A stretch of 64,000 nt of DNA, taken from contig JAUSAO010000116.1 in NCBI GenBank assembly GCA_030652475.1, positions 27,407-91,406 of the forward strand. Reading direction: 5' to 3'. The notes beneath the pieces are model-generated. The model made no database searches and had not been told where the DNA came from. It was given only the letters and a program-made list of their open reading frames with translations. Source of the stretch: Gallionella sp. Its GTDB lineage: Bacteria > Pseudomonadota > Gammaproteobacteria > Burkholderiales > Gallionellaceae. Shown here in pieces: positions 16,758 to 28,483 of the stretch (positions are counted from its first letter, which is position 1; each line of letters starts with the position of its first letter). A program made the translations under genes and the position numbers.

Positions 16758-17522
16758 TTAGCGAACGATACCGCGTTGTGAGTTAGCCAAAAAATCAGCC
16801 AGGGGTTGCAGCTCGACATGCTCTGCCTGTTGAATGGCGGCCTGAGCTTCAGCCAGACTCAAACCGGATTTATACAGCGTCTTGTAGGCGCGTTTGATCG
16901 CCATGATGGAGGCGCTGGAAAATCCGCGCCGCTTGAGCCCTTCAGAATTGATGCCGTGCGGCGCACTGGGGTTGCCGGATACCAGCATGTAAGGCGGCAC
17001 ATCCTGCAACAAAATGGTGCCCATGCCGGTGATAATGTGCGCGCCGATGCGAACGAACTGATGCACCACGGTGAAACCGCCCAGAATCGCATAATCACCG
17101 ACCTCAACATGCCCAGCCAGTTGTGCATTGTTGGCAAAAATGGTGTGGTCGCCAACCTGACAGTCGTGTGCCAGATGCACATAGGCCATGATCCAGTTGT
17201 GATTCCCCACGCGCGTCACGCCGACATCCTGAGCCGTGCCGAGGTTGAAGGTGCAGAACTCGCGTATGGTGTTGTGATCGCCGATCTCGAGCCGGGTCGG
17301 CTCATTGGCATATTTCTTGTCCTGCGGAATTTCTCCCAGTGAACAGAACTGAAAAATACGGTTATGCTGACCAATACGGGTATGCCCGTTGATCACCACA
17401 TGCGGGCCGATCACCGTGCCTGCACCTATTTCGACATGCTCACCGATAATCGAATATGCACCCACCTCAACATCGGCGGCGAGCCGTGCGTTCGGGTGGA
17501 CGATAGCGGTCGGATGTATCAT
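16758..17522 (-). CDS. lpxA: UDP-N-acetylglucosamine acyltransferase
   Basis: 254 aa, first step of lipid A synthesis: 3-O-acylation of UDP-GlcNAc from hydroxyacyl-ACP. Left-handed beta-helix hexapeptide repeats run from residue 2 to about 185 ([20 protein letters not shown]). The catalytic His is in [13 protein letters not shown] near residue 122, and [10 protein letters not shown] and the helical C-terminal cap follow. ATG 17522 shares one base with the fabZ stop. Length is normal. Confidence 0.97.
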   Translation of the reverse strand: MIHPTAIVHPNARLAADVEVGAYSIIGEHVEIGAGTVIGPHVVINGHTRIGQHNRIFQFCSLGEIPQDKKYANEPTRLEIGDHNTIREFCTFNLGTAQDVGVTRVGNHNWIMAYVHLAHDCQVGDHTIFANNAQLAGHVEVGDYAILGGFTVVHQFVRIGAHIITGMGTILLQDVPPYMLVSGNPSAPHGINSEGLKRRGFSSASIMAIKRAYKTLYKSGLSLAEAQAAIQQAEHVELQPLADFLANSQRGIVR

Positions 17523-17992
17523 CAGGCCACCGTTTTAACGGTACACATCAATTCGGCTTCAGCTGCCAGCTGACCATCCACTTCGGCAATGGCTTTAAAC
17601 TTATACACGCCGCGCATGCTGCGGGTAAGTTCCACCTTGAAAATCAACTGATCACCCGGAGTGACCGGACGCTTGAAACGCGCGCCGTCGATACCGGCGA
17701 AGTAGTACACCGTTTTTTCGTCCGGTTTCTTTTCCATACTCTGAAATGACAGCAAGGCGGCCACTTGCGCCATGGCCTCGATAATCAACACGCCCGGCAT
17801 CACAGGATGATGCGGATAGTGCCCGGGAAAGAATGGCTCATTAATGGTGACGTTTTTCAAAGCCACAATATTTTTTCCGGGCTCGAGTTCCAGTACGCGA
17901 TCCACCAGCAAAAACGGGTAACGGTGCGGCAAGCTCTCAAGAATTGCGTGGATATCCATTACGGGTACGGACTTTTCGGGTTGTGTACTCAT
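17522..17992 (-). CDS. fabZ: 3-hydroxyacyl-ACP dehydratase FabZ
   Basis: 156 aa hotdog-fold enzyme removing water from 3-hydroxyacyl-ACP in fatty acid elongation. [13 protein letters not shown] (21-33), the catalytic His in [11 protein letters not shown] (about 57-67) and Glu in LIIEAMAQ (69-76) are present. ATG 17992 overlaps the lpxD stop by ATGA. Sitting between lpxD and lpxA, it shares the hydroxyacyl-ACP pool with lipid A synthesis. Confidence 0.97.
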   Translation of the reverse strand: MSTQPEKSVPVMDIHAILESLPHRYPFLLVDRVLELEPGKNIVALKNVTINEPFFPGHYPHHPVMPGVLIIEAMAQVAALLSFQSMEKKPDEKTVYYFAGIDGARFKRPVTPGDQLIFKVELTRSMRGVYKFKAIAEVDGQLAAEAELMCTVKTVA

Positions 17993-19032
17993 TCTGCACT
18001 GCCTTTCAATGATTCTTGTTTTAACAACAATTTTTCCAGCACCTTGATTCTATTTGACATTTCATCAAGATGACGCAAGTGAACCGCGCTTTTCTTCCAA
18101 TCGTCCGTCTTGCTGAACGGGAATATCCCCGCATAGGAACCCGCTTCGCGGATAGATTTCCCGATCAGGGTGAACGACGAAATGACCACATGGTCGGCAA
18201 TCTTCAAATGCCCCAATATCCCGGCACTGCCACCAATCTGACAATACTTCCCTATTGTCGTGCTGCCGGCGACACCCACACAACCGGCAATCGCCGTGTG
18301 TGCGCCTATGCGCACGTTGTGCGCAATCTGAATCTGATTATCCAGCTTTACGCCATCTTCGATCACGGTATCGTCCAGCGCACCGCGATCTATGGTGGTA
18401 TTCGCGCCGATTTCCACATCGTTACCAATCACCACACGACCAATTTGCGGAATTTTGATCCAGCGTCCCTCATCCATCGCGATACCGAACCCATCCGAGC
18501 CTATCACCACCCCGGAATGCGCGATCAGATTGTCACCTATCACACAGCCGTGATAGATCACCACCCGTGGATACAAACGCACGTTACAGCCAATCAGCGC
18601 GTTATCGCCGATGCAACACCCTTCACCAATCACAGAATTCGCGCCGACTACGACTCCGGCGCCGATCACTGCCGTAGCAGCGATGCTGGCAGTGGGATCA
18701 ATCCGCGCGCTTTTATCGACAACAGCACTGGAATGAATTCCCCCTGCACTCTCCGGAAAGGGATTGAGCAAGGCAGAAACCTTGGCAAAACAGGCATAGG
18801 GATTTTTTGAAATGATACGTGGCAAATCGGTTGCCTGCGCGTCGGCTTCACCCAGTATCACCGCACCAGCACGGGTATTATCCAGCTGTGCGCGGTATTT
18901 ACTGTTGGTCAAAAAACTGATCTGGTTTGCTAAAGCGTGTTCCAGCGTTGCCACTTGTGAAATACGCACTTCGGCGTCACCCACTACGCGCTCGCCCAAA
19001 TGCGCTGCAATCTCTGCCAACGAATAAACCAT
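17989..19032 (-). CDS. lpxD: UDP-3-O-(3-hydroxyacyl)glucosamine N-acyltransferase
   Basis: 347 aa, third step of lipid A synthesis (N-acylation). The N-terminal uridine-binding domain (1-100) precedes hexapeptide repeats (about 100-290), with the catalytic His in [20 protein letters not shown] and [15 protein letters not shown] before it. The C-terminal part is a helical segment typical of LpxD. ATG 19032 lies 8 bp after the ompH stop. Overlaps fabZ by ATGA. Confidence 0.97.
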   Translation of the reverse strand: MVYSLAEIAAHLGERVVGDAEVRISQVATLEHALANQISFLTNSKYRAQLDNTRAGAVILGEADAQATDLPRIISKNPYACFAKVSALLNPFPESAGGIHSSAVVDKSARIDPTASIAATAVIGAGVVVGANSVIGEGCCIGDNALIGCNVRLYPRVVIYHGCVIGDNLIAHSGVVIGSDGFGIAMDEGRWIKIPQIGRVVIGNDVEIGANTTIDRGALDDTVIEDGVKLDNQIQIAHNVRIGAHTAIAGCVGVAGSTTIGKYCQIGGSAGILGHLKIADHVVISSFTLIGKSIREAGSYAGIFPFSKTDDWKKSAVHLRHLDEMSNRIKVLEKLLLKQESLKGSAE

Positions 19033-19040
19033 GTTAGCAG

Positions 19041-19556
19041 TTACTTACCATCAGCCTTATCCAAGGCGAGATTTTTAAGCACCTTATCGGTAATATCGAC
19101 CTTGGGATTGCGGTAAACCGCTTCCTGCAAAATAAGATCATACTTTTCGGACTCTGCAATGGATTGTATCGCCTTGTTGGCACGCTCCAGCACGACAGCC
19201 AGCTCCTCGTTCTTGCGCAGACTCAAATCTTCCCGAAATTCGCGCTGCATGCGTTGCAGGTTGACATTCAGTGCGCTCAGCTCGCGTTCCTTGTTGCGAT
19301 GCTCGACCTCACTCAATCCAGCAACCTCTTTTTCCAGCAAGGTTTGCAACTCCTTGGCTTGCTTCATCAACTTTTTGATTTCCAGATCACGCCCGGAAAA
19401 TTCTTTTTCTATCTTTTTTTCTGCCTTCATCGCCGGGGCAGACTCACGCAAGATACGCTCGGTATCGACCACACCCACCTTAAAATCCCCGGCCATAGCC
19501 GAGCCCGCAGCCAGCAATACGCCCAGCAGCAGCGTCCTGATCATCCTTGTTTTCAT
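19041..19556 (-). CDS. skp: OmpH/Skp-family periplasmic chaperone
   Basis: 171 aa with signal peptide MKTRMIRTLLLGVLLAAGSA, cleaved after AMA. The mature protein starts GDFKVGVVDTERIL and has long charged helices (about 40-130) forming the Skp tentacles. It escorts unfolded outer membrane proteins to BamA, the gene immediately upstream (50 bp). AGGGACGG lies before the ATG. Alternative names ompH and hlpA apply. Confidence 0.94.
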   Translation of the reverse strand: MKTRMIRTLLLGVLLAAGSAMAGDFKVGVVDTERILRESAPAMKAEKKIEKEFSGRDLEIKKLMKQAKELQTLLEKEVAGLSEVEHRNKERELSALNVNLQRMQREFREDLSLRKNEELAVVLERANKAIQSIAESEKYDLILQEAVYRNPKVDITDKVLKNLALDKADGK

Positions 19557-19606
19557 AATCCGTCCCTTAACATTATCAGCCTGCAGTCATAGCCCCTGTG
19601 AGAGCC

Positions 19607-21880
19607 TTAGAACATCGTGCCCATTGTAAACTGGAACGCCTGCAATTTATCCACTGCCTGCTTATTCAACGGCACACCGTAACTGAACTTGAGCGGTCCC
19701 ATCGGCGATATCCAGATCACCGCCGCGCCAGCGGAATAACGCATCCCCGCACTGCCGGGCAAATCACCCGGACCATAGACTGCACCGCCATCGATAAATC
19801 CACTCAAACGCACCGACTTATCCTTAATTCCTGGCATGGAAGCGATGATTTCCATGCTGCCGGTTACGCGGCGCAGGCCACCCAACGAGAAATTATTGAC
19901 ATCTCGCGGCCCCAGCGAGTTAGGTTCATAGCCACGGACCGAGCCGGTTCCACCCGCATAAAAATTCTTGAAAAACGGCATTTTTTTACCCGCATAGCCA
20001 TTCCCCAAGCCAGCTGAGCCGTTCAGCATCAGGGTAAAATCAGACGTCATCGGGTAGAACCACTGATGTTCGTAGTTCAGCTTGAAATAACGCATATCCA
20101 TTACAGGCATCGCCACTTCGGCGTACGCACGCTGCACCGTCCCTGCGGTGGTGTATATCGCGCTGTCGCGCGTATCACGCCCCCACCCCAGTGTTCCCAG
20201 CACCGTAGTGGTGGTCGAACCAAACGTATTTACATAATTCTGGTACGAAACCGGGCTCAGCGCAGTCAAACCAATACTGGATCGTTCTGCTGACATACCG
20301 AAGGAAATATTTTCATCCTCGTTGATCGGCACCCCGAAACGCACACCGCCTCCAAGGGTGGAAGAAGTGTATTGGCTCACGGTGGCTCTGGTGGCATCAG
20401 AGTTGCGTTTGAAAAAGTCAAAGCCGCGGCTTATGCCATCATCGGTATAGTAGGGATTGGTATAGGAAACAGAAATATTCTGATTGATTTTGCCGGTATT
20501 GAGCTGTGTGGCAATATGGCTACCGCTGCCGAACAAGTTGGCCTGCGTAATCCCGCCGCTGAACACCAGCCCCTCCCCGCCACTATAGCCCGCACCCACG
20601 GTGAAACTGCCGGTGGATTTCTCTGCCACCGACAAATTTACATCCATCTGGTCTGCGGCACCTTGCACGGCCGGCGTCTCGACATTCACTTCCGAGAAGA
20701 ACCCCAGACGATCGATACGCTGTTTGGATTTTTTGATTTTCGTTACGTCAAACCAGGCCCCTTCAAGCTGGCGGAATTCACGGCGTATCACCTCATCACG
20801 CGTCTTGGTATTACCGCTGATATTGATGCGCCGTATATAGACGCGCTGACCGGGATCAATCTGGAAATTGAAAGCCACTTCATGCTTTTCCTTGTTCAGG
20901 TCAGGAACCGCATTGACGTTGGCGAAGGCATAGCCTTCAGCCGCCAGACGCTCACCGACCAGCTTGCTGGTTTCGGACAGCGCCTTACGGGAAAAGTCAT
21001 CATTCTCCTTGACCTGAATGAGCTTCTCAATTTCTTCTTTAGCCACCAGGGTATTGCCGGACACCTCAACTTTGGCAACCGTGTACTTGGCACCTTCACG
21101 GATATTGATCGTGATATAAATATCCCTCTTGTCCGGTGTGATGGAAATCTGGGTGGAATTGATATTGAATTCCAGATAACCGCTATCCATATAAAATGAT
21201 CGCAAGGATTCCAGATCAGCTGACAGTTTTGGCTTGGAATACTGATCGTCCTTGCTGAACCAGCTCATCCAGTCCGGTGTGCTGAGTTTCATCAAATCCA
21301 GCAGATCATCTTCAGGGTAAACTTCATTGCCGACAATATTGATCTGCTTGATTTTTGAAACATCACCTTCTATCACGTCAAATACGATGCTGACGCGATT
21401 GCGCTCCAGTTCGGAAATTTTGGTATTGACGGTCACGCCATATTTTCCGCGTGCCACGTACTGACGTTTCAAATCCTGCGTCGCCTTCTCCAGCGCCCCT
21501 TTGTCAAAAATACGTGCCTCAGCCAGGCCGGCATATTTCATATTATCTTTGAGCTGATCCTTGGAAAAATCCTTCACACCATTGACCTGAATACTGGCAA
21601 TCGAGGGGCGCTCGCGCACCAGAATAATCAGCACCCCCTGCTCCACCTCAAGCCGTACATCCTTGAAGAAACCCGTGCCATACAAGGCGCGTATCGCTAC
21701 CGCCGCCTGTTCGTCGTTCATCGTATCGCCCACCTTGATCGGCAAATAACTGAACACCGTGCCAGCTTCAGTACGCTGTATGCCTTCAACACGTATATCT
21801 TTTACGGTGAACGGGGTGATCGCCCAGGCGGGAGACATGAATAACAGTGAAATAATTCCTGCAAGTTTTGTTTTGTTCAT
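19607..21880 (-). CDS. bamA: Outer membrane protein assembly factor BamA
   Basis: 757 aa. Signal peptide of about 20 residues (ends AWA), five POTRA domains (about 22-420; FTVKDIRVEGIQRTEAGTVF starts the first) and the 16-strand Omp85 barrel. VRGYEPNSLGPRD (near 650) is the conserved lid-loop motif VRGF/Y. The last residue is Phe, as needed for BAM recognition. It inserts beta-barrel proteins into the outer membrane. It lies 6 bp after rseP and just before its chaperone gene. Confidence 0.97.
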   Translation of the reverse strand: MNKTKLAGIISLLFMSPAWAITPFTVKDIRVEGIQRTEAGTVFSYLPIKVGDTMNDEQAAVAIRALYGTGFFKDVRLEVEQGVLIILVRERPSIASIQVNGVKDFSKDQLKDNMKYAGLAEARIFDKGALEKATQDLKRQYVARGKYGVTVNTKISELERNRVSIVFDVIEGDVSKIKQINIVGNEVYPEDDLLDLMKLSTPDWMSWFSKDDQYSKPKLSADLESLRSFYMDSGYLEFNINSTQISITPDKRDIYITINIREGAKYTVAKVEVSGNTLVAKEEIEKLIQVKENDDFSRKALSETSKLVGERLAAEGYAFANVNAVPDLNKEKHEVAFNFQIDPGQRVYIRRINISGNTKTRDEVIRREFRQLEGAWFDVTKIKKSKQRIDRLGFFSEVNVETPAVQGAADQMDVNLSVAEKSTGSFTVGAGYSGGEGLVFSGGITQANLFGSGSHIATQLNTGKINQNISVSYTNPYYTDDGISRGFDFFKRNSDATRATVSQYTSSTLGGGVRFGVPINEDENISFGMSAERSSIGLTALSPVSYQNYVNTFGSTTTTVLGTLGWGRDTRDSAIYTTAGTVQRAYAEVAMPVMDMRYFKLNYEHQWFYPMTSDFTLMLNGSAGLGNGYAGKKMPFFKNFYAGGTGSVRGYEPNSLGPRDVNNFSLGGLRRVTGSMEIIASMPGIKDKSVRLSGFIDGGAVYGPGDLPGSAGMRYSAGAAVIWISPMGPLKFSYGVPLNKQAVDKLQAFQFTMGTMF

Positions 21881-21886
21881 TTATTA

Positions 21887-23242
21887 CTAACCCGAGATGA
21901 GGCGATTGATATCGTTATATATGGCAAAAACCATCAAAGTACCCAGCAATGCGATGCCGATCTTCTGACCGATTTCCCAAGCCTGCTCGGAGACTGGGCT
22001 ACCCTTCAGCAATTCCGCAACATAATACAGCAAGTGCCCGCCATCCAATAAGGGAACCGGCAGCAAATTCAATACACCCAAGCTGATACTGATCAAAGCC
22101 AGAAAGCCCAGATAAGCTACCAGGCCCATCTGCGCAGACTGCCCGGCATAATCGGCGATAGTAATCGGGCCGCTTAAATTTTTCATGGACACTTCGCCCA
22201 GCACCATTTTTCCCAGCATTTTCAAGGTGATAACCGAAGTATCCCAGGTTTTTCGCAGTGCTTGCCCCGCGGCTTCCAGTGGCGGATAACTGACAATAGT
22301 CATCATCGCCTGCCATGCGGCCTTGTCTATTTGCGGAGCCGCGCCTATCTTACCCACTTTATTACCCGACTCGGTAGCGACTTGCGGAATGACAACAACA
22401 TTCAGATTCAACTCACCACGTTGAATATCGAGTTGCACAGACTGACCCGCATGGCTACGCACCATTTCCACCAACGTGCTCCAGCTTGGCATCGCCACTC
22501 CATTGGCACGCAATACAAGATCACCCTCTTGCAAGCCGGCGCGCTGTGCTTCGCCGCCTTCGGACAACTTGCCTATGACAGGCGAAAGAATGGGCTGATA
22601 CCGATGCAAACCCAGCTTATCAAGGAATTCACCGTCCAGGTCACGTGCTTCCAGGCTGCTCATGTTCAGGGTATGAGTGATCGTTGTGCCTCCGGCGGTT
22701 TTCCCCTCAACTAGCACTTCACCCCCTTGCAGGGCAAGCGTCAGTAATTTCCAGCGCAACTCCTGCCAACTCGGTATCGCCTCACCATTGATGCTGAGCA
22801 GGGTCTCGCCCGATTGCATTTGCGCGAAGGATGCCGGCGTACCCGTCGGCACATCGCCCAGTGTTGGCTTTAATCCCGGTACACCGTGCATGAACAAAAC
22901 CCAATACAACACGATAGCCAGCAAAAAATTCGCCAACGGCCCGGCAACGACAATTACCATGCGCTGCAATACCGGCTTACGGTTGAATGCCTGACTCAAG
23001 TCGTTTGCTGCAACCTCACCTTCGCGTTCGTCCAGCATCTTGACGTAACCGCCCAGAGGAATCGCAGAAATCACCCACTCGGTATCGCTACCGGCAAAAC
23101 GTTTGCAATAAACGACTTTTCCGAAGCCCACCGAGAAACGCAATACTTTCACCCCGCAGCGGCGCGCCACCCAGTAGTGTCCGTATTCGTGAAACACAAC
23201 CAGCAGTGCGATTGCGCCAACAAAGGCCAGTAGCGTCATCAT
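21887..23242 (-). CDS. rseP: RIP zinc metalloprotease RseP
   Basis: 451 aa inner membrane site-2 protease cutting anti-sigma factors and signal peptide remnants. Zinc site HEYGH at residues 18-22 in the first membrane segment; [10 protein letters not shown] near 395 gives the third metal ligand. Two PDZ domains lie between (about 115-290; [15 protein letters not shown] and [15 protein letters not shown]). ATG 23242 overlaps dxr by ATGA; a second ATG follows directly. Confidence 0.97.
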   Translation of the reverse strand: MMTLLAFVGAIALLVVFHEYGHYWVARRCGVKVLRFSVGFGKVVYCKRFAGSDTEWVISAIPLGGYVKMLDEREGEVAANDLSQAFNRKPVLQRMVIVVAGPLANFLLAIVLYWVLFMHGVPGLKPTLGDVPTGTPASFAQMQSGETLLSINGEAIPSWQELRWKLLTLALQGGEVLVEGKTAGGTTITHTLNMSSLEARDLDGEFLDKLGLHRYQPILSPVIGKLSEGGEAQRAGLQEGDLVLRANGVAMPSWSTLVEMVRSHAGQSVQLDIQRGELNLNVVVIPQVATESGNKVGKIGAAPQIDKAAWQAMMTIVSYPPLEAAGQALRKTWDTSVITLKMLGKMVLGEVSMKNLSGPITIADYAGQSAQMGLVAYLGFLALISISLGVLNLLPVPLLDGGHLLYYVAELLKGSPVSEQAWEIGQKIGIALLGTLMVFAIYNDINRLISG

Positions 23243-24420
23243 GGGTTCAGTTGTTGAATCTGTAGTTGTGCGGCATGACGCGCTGCTGCATCGGCAGCCA
23301 GCACATCATCCAGACAGGTCACTGTGCTGACAGGCAGTGCGTCCAGCACCGCTTCGATCACACGCGGAATCGATAAGAACGGGATACGTTTATCAAGGAA
23401 AGCCTCCACCGCAATCTCGTTTGCTGCATTCAACACTGCCGGAGCCGTACCCGCCGCACGCAAAGCCTGATAGGCCAGCGCAAGGCAGGGGAAACGCTCA
23501 TAATCCGGCGCCACGAAATCCAGGGTGGCCACCTTGAACAAATCCAGCACACCGACACCGGAATCGATACGTTCAGGATAAGCCAGTCCGTATGCGATCG
23601 GCGTGCGCATGTCCGGGTTGCCGAGTTGCGCGATCACCGAACCATCCACATATTCGACCAGCGAATGAATCACACTCTGCGGGTGTATCACCACCTGAAT
23701 ATCATCGGCATGGGCATTAAACAGCCAATGCGCTTCGATCACTTCCAGGCCCTTGTTCATCATACTGGCTGAATCGACCGAAATTTTGCGCCCCATCACC
23801 CAGTTCGGGTGCGCACAAGCCTGATCCGGTGTGACGTTCAGCAATTCGGTGAGTGGCGTATTACGGAAAGGACCACCCGATGCCGTAAGTAAAATGCGTC
23901 TTACGCCATTAGCTGCCATATCGCCATCATATCCACGCGGCAAAGCCTGAAAAATCGCGTTGTGTTCACTGTCTATCGGCAGCAACGCTGAACCGCTGGC
24001 GCGCACCGCATCCATAAACACATTGCCTGCCATCACCAGCGTTTCTTTATTTGCCAGCAGGATTTTTTTACCTGCCTTTGCCGCAGCCAATGTAGGACGC
24101 AATCCGGCGGCACCGACGATGGCAGCCATTACCGTTTCTACTTCCGGCAAAACACAAACCTGTTCCAGCGCATCGACGCCGCACAAAACCTCCGTGCTCG
24201 AGCCTGCGTTACGCAATAATTTACGCAACTGCACCGCAGCTACTTCATCGAGCAACACCGCATAGCGCGGATCAAATTGCACGCATTGCCGAAACAACAA
24301 ATCAATCTGACGATGAGCCGTCAGTGCAACGATACGAAATTTATCGGGATGACGCGCCACCACATCCAGCGTACTGCTGCCGATACTGCCAGTGGAGCCT
24401 AATACGGTTAAATTTTGCAT
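23239..24420 (-). CDS. dxr: 1-deoxy-D-xylulose 5-phosphate reductoisomerase
   Basis: 393 aa, committed step of the MEP isoprenoid pathway, making 2-C-methylerythritol 4-phosphate with [20 protein letters not shown] (7-21) is the NADPH loop; [26 protein letters not shown] (metal/substrate Asp-Ser-Glu) and the [11 protein letters not shown] flexible loop are all present. Upstream, 24421-24593 (173 bp) has no gene; it holds an AGGGCT...AGCCCT inverted repeat near 24530-24550 of unknown role. Confidence 0.97.
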   Translation of the reverse strand: MQNLTVLGSTGSIGSSTLDVVARHPDKFRIVALTAHRQIDLLFRQCVQFDPRYAVLLDEVAAVQLRKLLRNAGSSTEVLCGVDALEQVCVLPEVETVMAAIVGAAGLRPTLAAAKAGKKILLANKETLVMAGNVFMDAVRASGSALLPIDSEHNAIFQALPRGYDGDMAANGVRRILLTASGGPFRNTPLTELLNVTPDQACAHPNWVMGRKISVDSASMMNKGLEVIEAHWLFNAHADDIQVVIHPQSVIHSLVEYVDGSVIAQLGNPDMRTPIAYGLAYPERIDSGVGVLDLFKVATLDFVAPDYERFPCLALAYQALRAAGTAPAVLNAANEIAVEAFLDKRIPFLSIPRVIEAVLDALPVSTVTCLDDVLAADAAARHAAQLQIQQLNP

Positions 24421-24593
24421 TAGAAATCAGGCGACAATAAATTAATTATGGGGGAACTGCGGATACGATTCATGATAAGCAGTAATTTGGCTGATAGCGT
24501 TTGACAGCCTGGTTGTATGGCTATCAATGAGGGCTTGGGCTTTAGCCCTTCGCCAGAATTGAGTAGTCTTATCAGTAGTTTCATCAATCTCAT

Positions 24594-25421
24594 TTACTGC
24601 CCTATCTGCTGCAGCAAAATGACCAGCGCGGCCAATGGCAATGTCGAAGTCAAGGCGTCGATACGGTCCAGCAGCCCCCCGTGCCCCGGCAACAACGCTC
24701 CACTGTCCTTGACGCCCGCTTGACGCTTGATGGCAGACTCAAACAAATCACCGATGACCGCCAGCCCCACCCACCACCAGGACGCAAGCAATAAAACAGG
24801 CAGCACGCCGCGATGATCCGCATAGGCACTGATATTCCAGATCAGAAGCACATAGATCGTGGCACCCAGCACTGCCCCTGCAACCCCTTCCCAGGTTTTA
24901 CCGGGGCTGATGCTGGGGGCGAGTTTATTTTTACCGAAGCGGCGTCCGGCGAAGTAGGCACCAATATCTGCGACCCAGACCAGACACATCAAAAATAACA
25001 ATATCAAGGGGCTTAATGCATACAAATCCAGCATGGCCAAACCCGTCGGAATCAACACTGACCAGCCGGCCAGACACATCAATAGCGGATTTTCAACCTT
25101 CCAGCCGACAATCAGCCAGGTGGGGACGATAATAAGCCAGAACAAGGCAGCAACAGCATAAATCAACAAGTGGGGTAAAGTTTGCTCGACATCGCTGTGG
25201 CCCGCATCAAACCAGACTATGGTCAGCATGATGGCCAGCGTCAATGTGCCATAAATATACGCATTTCTGCCGGATATTTTGGACAGCTTCGACCATTCCA
25301 GCGTTCCCTGCATGACCACCAGCACCACCAACCCCGTCCACCATGCATCAGGCAGGGCCAACAAAACCAGCAACAACAGCGACAACAAGATGACGGCAGT
25401 AATTATTCTGGATTTAAGCAT
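24594..25421 (-). CDS. cdsA: Phosphatidate cytidylyltransferase
   Basis: 275 aa polytopic membrane enzyme making CDP-diacylglycerol from phosphatidate and CTP. About eight membrane segments. The signature SAIKRQAGVKDSGALLPGHG, followed by GLLDRID, is complete near residues 230-256, and FGKNKLAPSISPGKTWEG precedes it. Start ATG 25421 has CAGGAGAG upstream and overlaps uppS by 8 bp. Confidence 0.97.
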   Translation of the reverse strand: MLKSRIITAVILLSLLLLVLLALPDAWWTGLVVLVVMQGTLEWSKLSKISGRNAYIYGTLTLAIMLTIVWFDAGHSDVEQTLPHLLIYAVAALFWLIIVPTWLIVGWKVENPLLMCLAGWSVLIPTGLAMLDLYALSPLILLFLMCLVWVADIGAYFAGRRFGKNKLAPSISPGKTWEGVAGAVLGATIYVLLIWNISAYADHRGVLPVLLLASWWWVGLAVIGDLFESAIKRQAGVKDSGALLPGHGGLLDRIDALTSTLPLAALVILLQQIGQ

Positions 25422-26193
25422 GTGACTCTCCTGATTCAGCTTGCACTTTTCCGCTCAGCAACTGTTCACTGGTTCGCCCAAAACGCCGCTCGCGATTTTG
25501 GTAGGAAGCAATGGCATGTTCCAATTTTTTTCGATCAAAAGCAGGCCATAAGGTATCGGTAAAATACAACTCGGTATAGGCCAGTTGCCACAACATGAAA
25601 TTGCTGATGCGCTTCTCGCCACCCGTGCGTATGAACAGATCCGGCTCAGGCGCATCGCTCATGGACAGATACGGCTGAAGGTCTTCTTCGGAAAACGAGG
25701 TAGCCAGTTCCGGATGATCATGCAACAGCGCCTGTACCGCATGCATCACATCCCAGCGTCCGCCGTAATTGGCGGCAATAGTCAGCGTCAAGCCGGTATT
25801 ATTGGAGGTCAATTGTTCGGCATCGCGCATCGTATGCCGGAGTTTTTCGTCAAAACGGCTCCGGTCGCCTATAATTTTCAAACGGATATTATTTTTATGC
25901 AGATTAGCGACTTCGCGTTCCAGCATTTTCAGGAACAAGGACATCAAAAAGGAAACTTCATCGACCGGGCGTCGCCAATTCTCACTACTGAATGCAAATA
26001 CCGTCAGGTATTCCACGCCCAGGTCACGGCACGCACGTACTGCCCCACGCAGTGCTTCAACCCCGCGCTGATGCCCCATGATACGCGGCATAAACCGCTG
26101 CTTTGCCCAACGCCCATTGCCATCCATGATGATGGCAATATGGCGCGGAATGCGTGCAATATCAGGAATGGAACGCGTGGAGCTTGGCAGCAT
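25414..26193 (-). CDS. uppS: Undecaprenyl diphosphate synthase
   Basis: 259 aa cis-prenyltransferase making the C55 lipid carrier for peptidoglycan and O-antigen. HIAIIMDGNGRWAKQR (18-33) carries the catalytic Asp; GHQRGVEALR, FSSENWRRP and DLFIRTGGEKRISNFMLWQ are the other conserved blocks. Located between frr (5 bp upstream) and cdsA. Confidence 0.97.
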   Translation of the reverse strand: MLPSSTRSIPDIARIPRHIAIIMDGNGRWAKQRFMPRIMGHQRGVEALRGAVRACRDLGVEYLTVFAFSSENWRRPVDEVSFLMSLFLKMLEREVANLHKNNIRLKIIGDRSRFDEKLRHTMRDAEQLTSNNTGLTLTIAANYGGRWDVMHAVQALLHDHPELATSFSEEDLQPYLSMSDAPEPDLFIRTGGEKRISNFMLWQLAYTELYFTDTLWPAFDRKKLEHAIASYQNRERRFGRTSEQLLSGKVQAESGESHA

Positions 26194-26198
26194 CGCAG

Positions 26199-26756
26199 TT
26201 ACACGGCCATTAAATCAACTTCTTTTGCAGCCAGTGCCTGGTCAATTTCAGAAACAAAACGATCCGTAAGTTTCTGTATCTCATCCTGAACACGACGCTC
26301 GTCGTCTTCGGAAATTTCTTTATCCTTGAGCAGGCTCTTCAGGGAATGGTTCGCATCGCGGCGTATGTTACGCACCGCAATCTTGGCATCTTCACCTTCA
26401 GCCTTGACCACCTTGATCAAATCACGGCGACGCTCTTCGGTCAACATAGGCATGGGAACACGGATCTGCTCACCATTGGTGGAGGGATTCAAACCCAGAT
26501 CCGCATCGCGGATCGCACGTTCCACCTTGCCGACCATGCTCTTTTCCCACGGCTGCACACCAATGGTGCGCGCATCAATCAGGGTAACGTTGGCGACTTG
26601 CGTCACCAGCGTCGGACTTCCATAATAATCGACTGTCACATGATCCAGCAAACCGGTGTGTGCACGGCCGGTACGAACCTTACCCAAGTCTGCTCTCAAT
26701 GCATCCAGCGACTTGCGCATGCGTTGCTCAGTATCTTTTCTGATTTCAGAAATCAT
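26199..26756 (-). CDS. frr: Ribosome recycling factor
   Basis: 185 aa, standard length. It splits post-termination ribosomes with EF-G. Conserved LRTGRA-like [13 protein letters not shown] (27-39), the PWEKSMV segment, and [20 protein letters not shown] are seen. 69 bp separate it from pyrH; no clear terminator lies between. Confidence 0.98.
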   Translation of the reverse strand: MISEIRKDTEQRMRKSLDALRADLGKVRTGRAHTGLLDHVTVDYYGSPTLVTQVANVTLIDARTIGVQPWEKSMVGKVERAIRDADLGLNPSTNGEQIRVPMPMLTEERRRDLIKVVKAEGEDAKIAVRNIRRDANHSLKSLLKDKEISEDDERRVQDEIQKLTDRFVSEIDQALAAKEVDLMAV

Positions 26757-26825
26757 GCTTTTTCTCCTGTTTTACAGGGGCGGGAATGAACGGTTAGCAC
26801 CGAAAGCACCCCCCTGCCACCTACT

Positions 26826-27545
26826 CTACTCAACACGCACCAGCGTACCCTCACCCTCGCCGAACACCACGCGCTTGAGCGCGCCCGGCTTGAAGATGCT
26901 GAATACGATAATCGGTAACTTCTGGTCGCGACACAAGGTCAGCGCAGTCGCATCCATCACCTGTAAATTCTTGCTGATCGCCTCATCAAAACTCAGGCTT
27001 TGATAACGAACCGCATGCGGATCCTTCTTGGGATCAGCCGTATAGATACCATCTACTTTCGTGGCTTTGATGACTACCTCGGCGCTCATTTCCACGCCGC
27101 GCAATGCCGCAGCAGTATCCGTCGTGAAAAACGGACTGCCTATGCCTGCCGCAAAAATAACCACTTTACCCTCTTCCAGATAACGCAGGGCTTTGCCACG
27201 AATGAACGGCTCGGCGACTTGCTCCAGATTCAAGGCCGATTGCACGCGGCAATCCAGCCCGGCACGCGTCATCGCATCCTGCAATGCCATCGAATTCATT
27301 ACCGTGGCCAGCATACCCATGTAATCGGCGGTCGCTCTATCCATCCCGGCCGCCGCCGGAGCGACGCCGCGAAAGATATTGCCGCCACCGATCACCATTG
27401 CCACTTGCACACCCATCCCGACCACTTCTGCAATCTCGGCCACGATACGCTCGATGACCGTACGATTGATACCATAGCTGTCGTCGCCCATCAGGGCTTC
27501 GCCAGAGAGCTTGAGCAGTATGCGCTTATAGACAGGTGTGCTCAT
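26826..27545 (-). CDS. pyrH: Uridylate kinase
   Basis: 239 aa, hexameric UMP kinase of pyrimidine synthesis. [17 protein letters not shown] (10-26), [11 protein letters not shown], and the [13 protein letters not shown] phosphoryl-site block are present. It lies 5 bp after tsf in the rpsB-tsf-pyrH-frr order found in most bacteria. Confidence 0.98.
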   Translation of the reverse strand: MSTPVYKRILLKLSGEALMGDDSYGINRTVIERIVAEIAEVVGMGVQVAMVIGGGNIFRGVAPAAAGMDRATADYMGMLATVMNSMALQDAMTRAGLDCRVQSALNLEQVAEPFIRGKALRYLEEGKVVIFAAGIGSPFFTTDTAAALRGVEMSAEVVIKATKVDGIYTADPKKDPHAVRYQSLSFDEAISKNLQVMDATALTLCRDQKLPIIVFSIFKPGALKRVVFGEGEGTLVRVE

Positions 27546-27550
27546 GATAA

Positions 27551-28450
27551 TCAGCCCTGAGCAGCAGCGATGGTTGCAGCTACTTCAGCTGCATAATCTT
27601 CAACTTTCTTCTCAATACCCTCGCCCACCACAAACATCTGGAACGTGGAAACCGAAGCATTTTTGCCTTTCAGCAATTGCTCGATAGTCTGCTTGCCGTC
27701 TTCAGCCTTGACGAACACCTGACCCAGCAGCGTGACTTCTTTGAGGAATTTTTGCACGGTACCTTCGGCAATCTTTTCCAGCATCGCTTCCGGTTTTCCG
27801 GCTTCGCGCGCTTTTTCGATGGCAATACGGCGTTCCGTTTCGATATCCACCGGATTAACTCCGGAAATATCAACCGACTTTGGCTTGCTGGCTGCGATAT
27901 GCATACAAATATCGCGACCGAGTGTTTCGTCACCGCCGGTGAAATTCAGCAACACACCGATTTTGCTGCCGTGCAGATAGCTGGACAATGTGCCTGTCGT
28001 GGTTTCGTAACGCTCGAAACGACGCACAGTAAGATTCTCACCCAACTTCATCACCAGCGCCTTGCGAACTTCTTCAACGCTACCTGCACCATTGGCAATA
28101 GTCATAACGGACAATGCCTCAAGATCAGCAGGATTGTTTGCCGCCACGGTTTCCGCAACATTTCTGGCGAACGCAACAAAATCATCATTCTTGGCGACGA
28201 AGTCAGTTTCGCAGTTAATTTCAGCCACTGCACCCGCTTTTCCATCAGCAGCGATAAACGCGCTAACCACACCTTCAGCCGTCACACGAGAGGAAGCCTT
28301 GCTCGCTTTTGCACCGCTCTTGATGCGCATCTGCTCTTCAGCCACCTTAAAATCGCCATTGGCTTCAACCAATGCCTTCTTGCACTCCATCATGCCGAGA
28401 CCGGTTGCCTCGCGCAATTCCTTAACCATACTTGCGGTAATTTCTGCCAT
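27551..28450 (-). CDS. tsf: Elongation factor Ts
   Basis: 299 aa from ATG 28450 ([20 protein letters not shown]), with AGGAG six bases upstream; the TTG two codons earlier lies too close to that site. It is the nucleotide exchange factor for EF-Tu. [20 protein letters not shown] and [13 protein letters not shown] are the family signatures. An intrinsic hairpin lies between it and rpsB. Confidence 0.98.
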   Translation of the reverse strand: MAEITASMVKELREATGLGMMECKKALVEANGDFKVAEEQMRIKSGAKASKASSRVTAEGVVSAFIAADGKAGAVAEINCETDFVAKNDDFVAFARNVAETVAANNPADLEALSVMTIANGAGSVEEVRKALVMKLGENLTVRRFERYETTTGTLSSYLHGSKIGVLLNFTGGDETLGRDICMHIAASKPKSVDISGVNPVDIETERRIAIEKAREAGKPEAMLEKIAEGTVQKFLKEVTLLGQVFVKAEDGKQTIEQLLKGKNASVSTFQMFVVGEGIEKKVEDYAAEVAATIAAAQG

Positions 28451-28483
28451 GTTCAACTCCTATAATTCCGATAAAAAACTTAC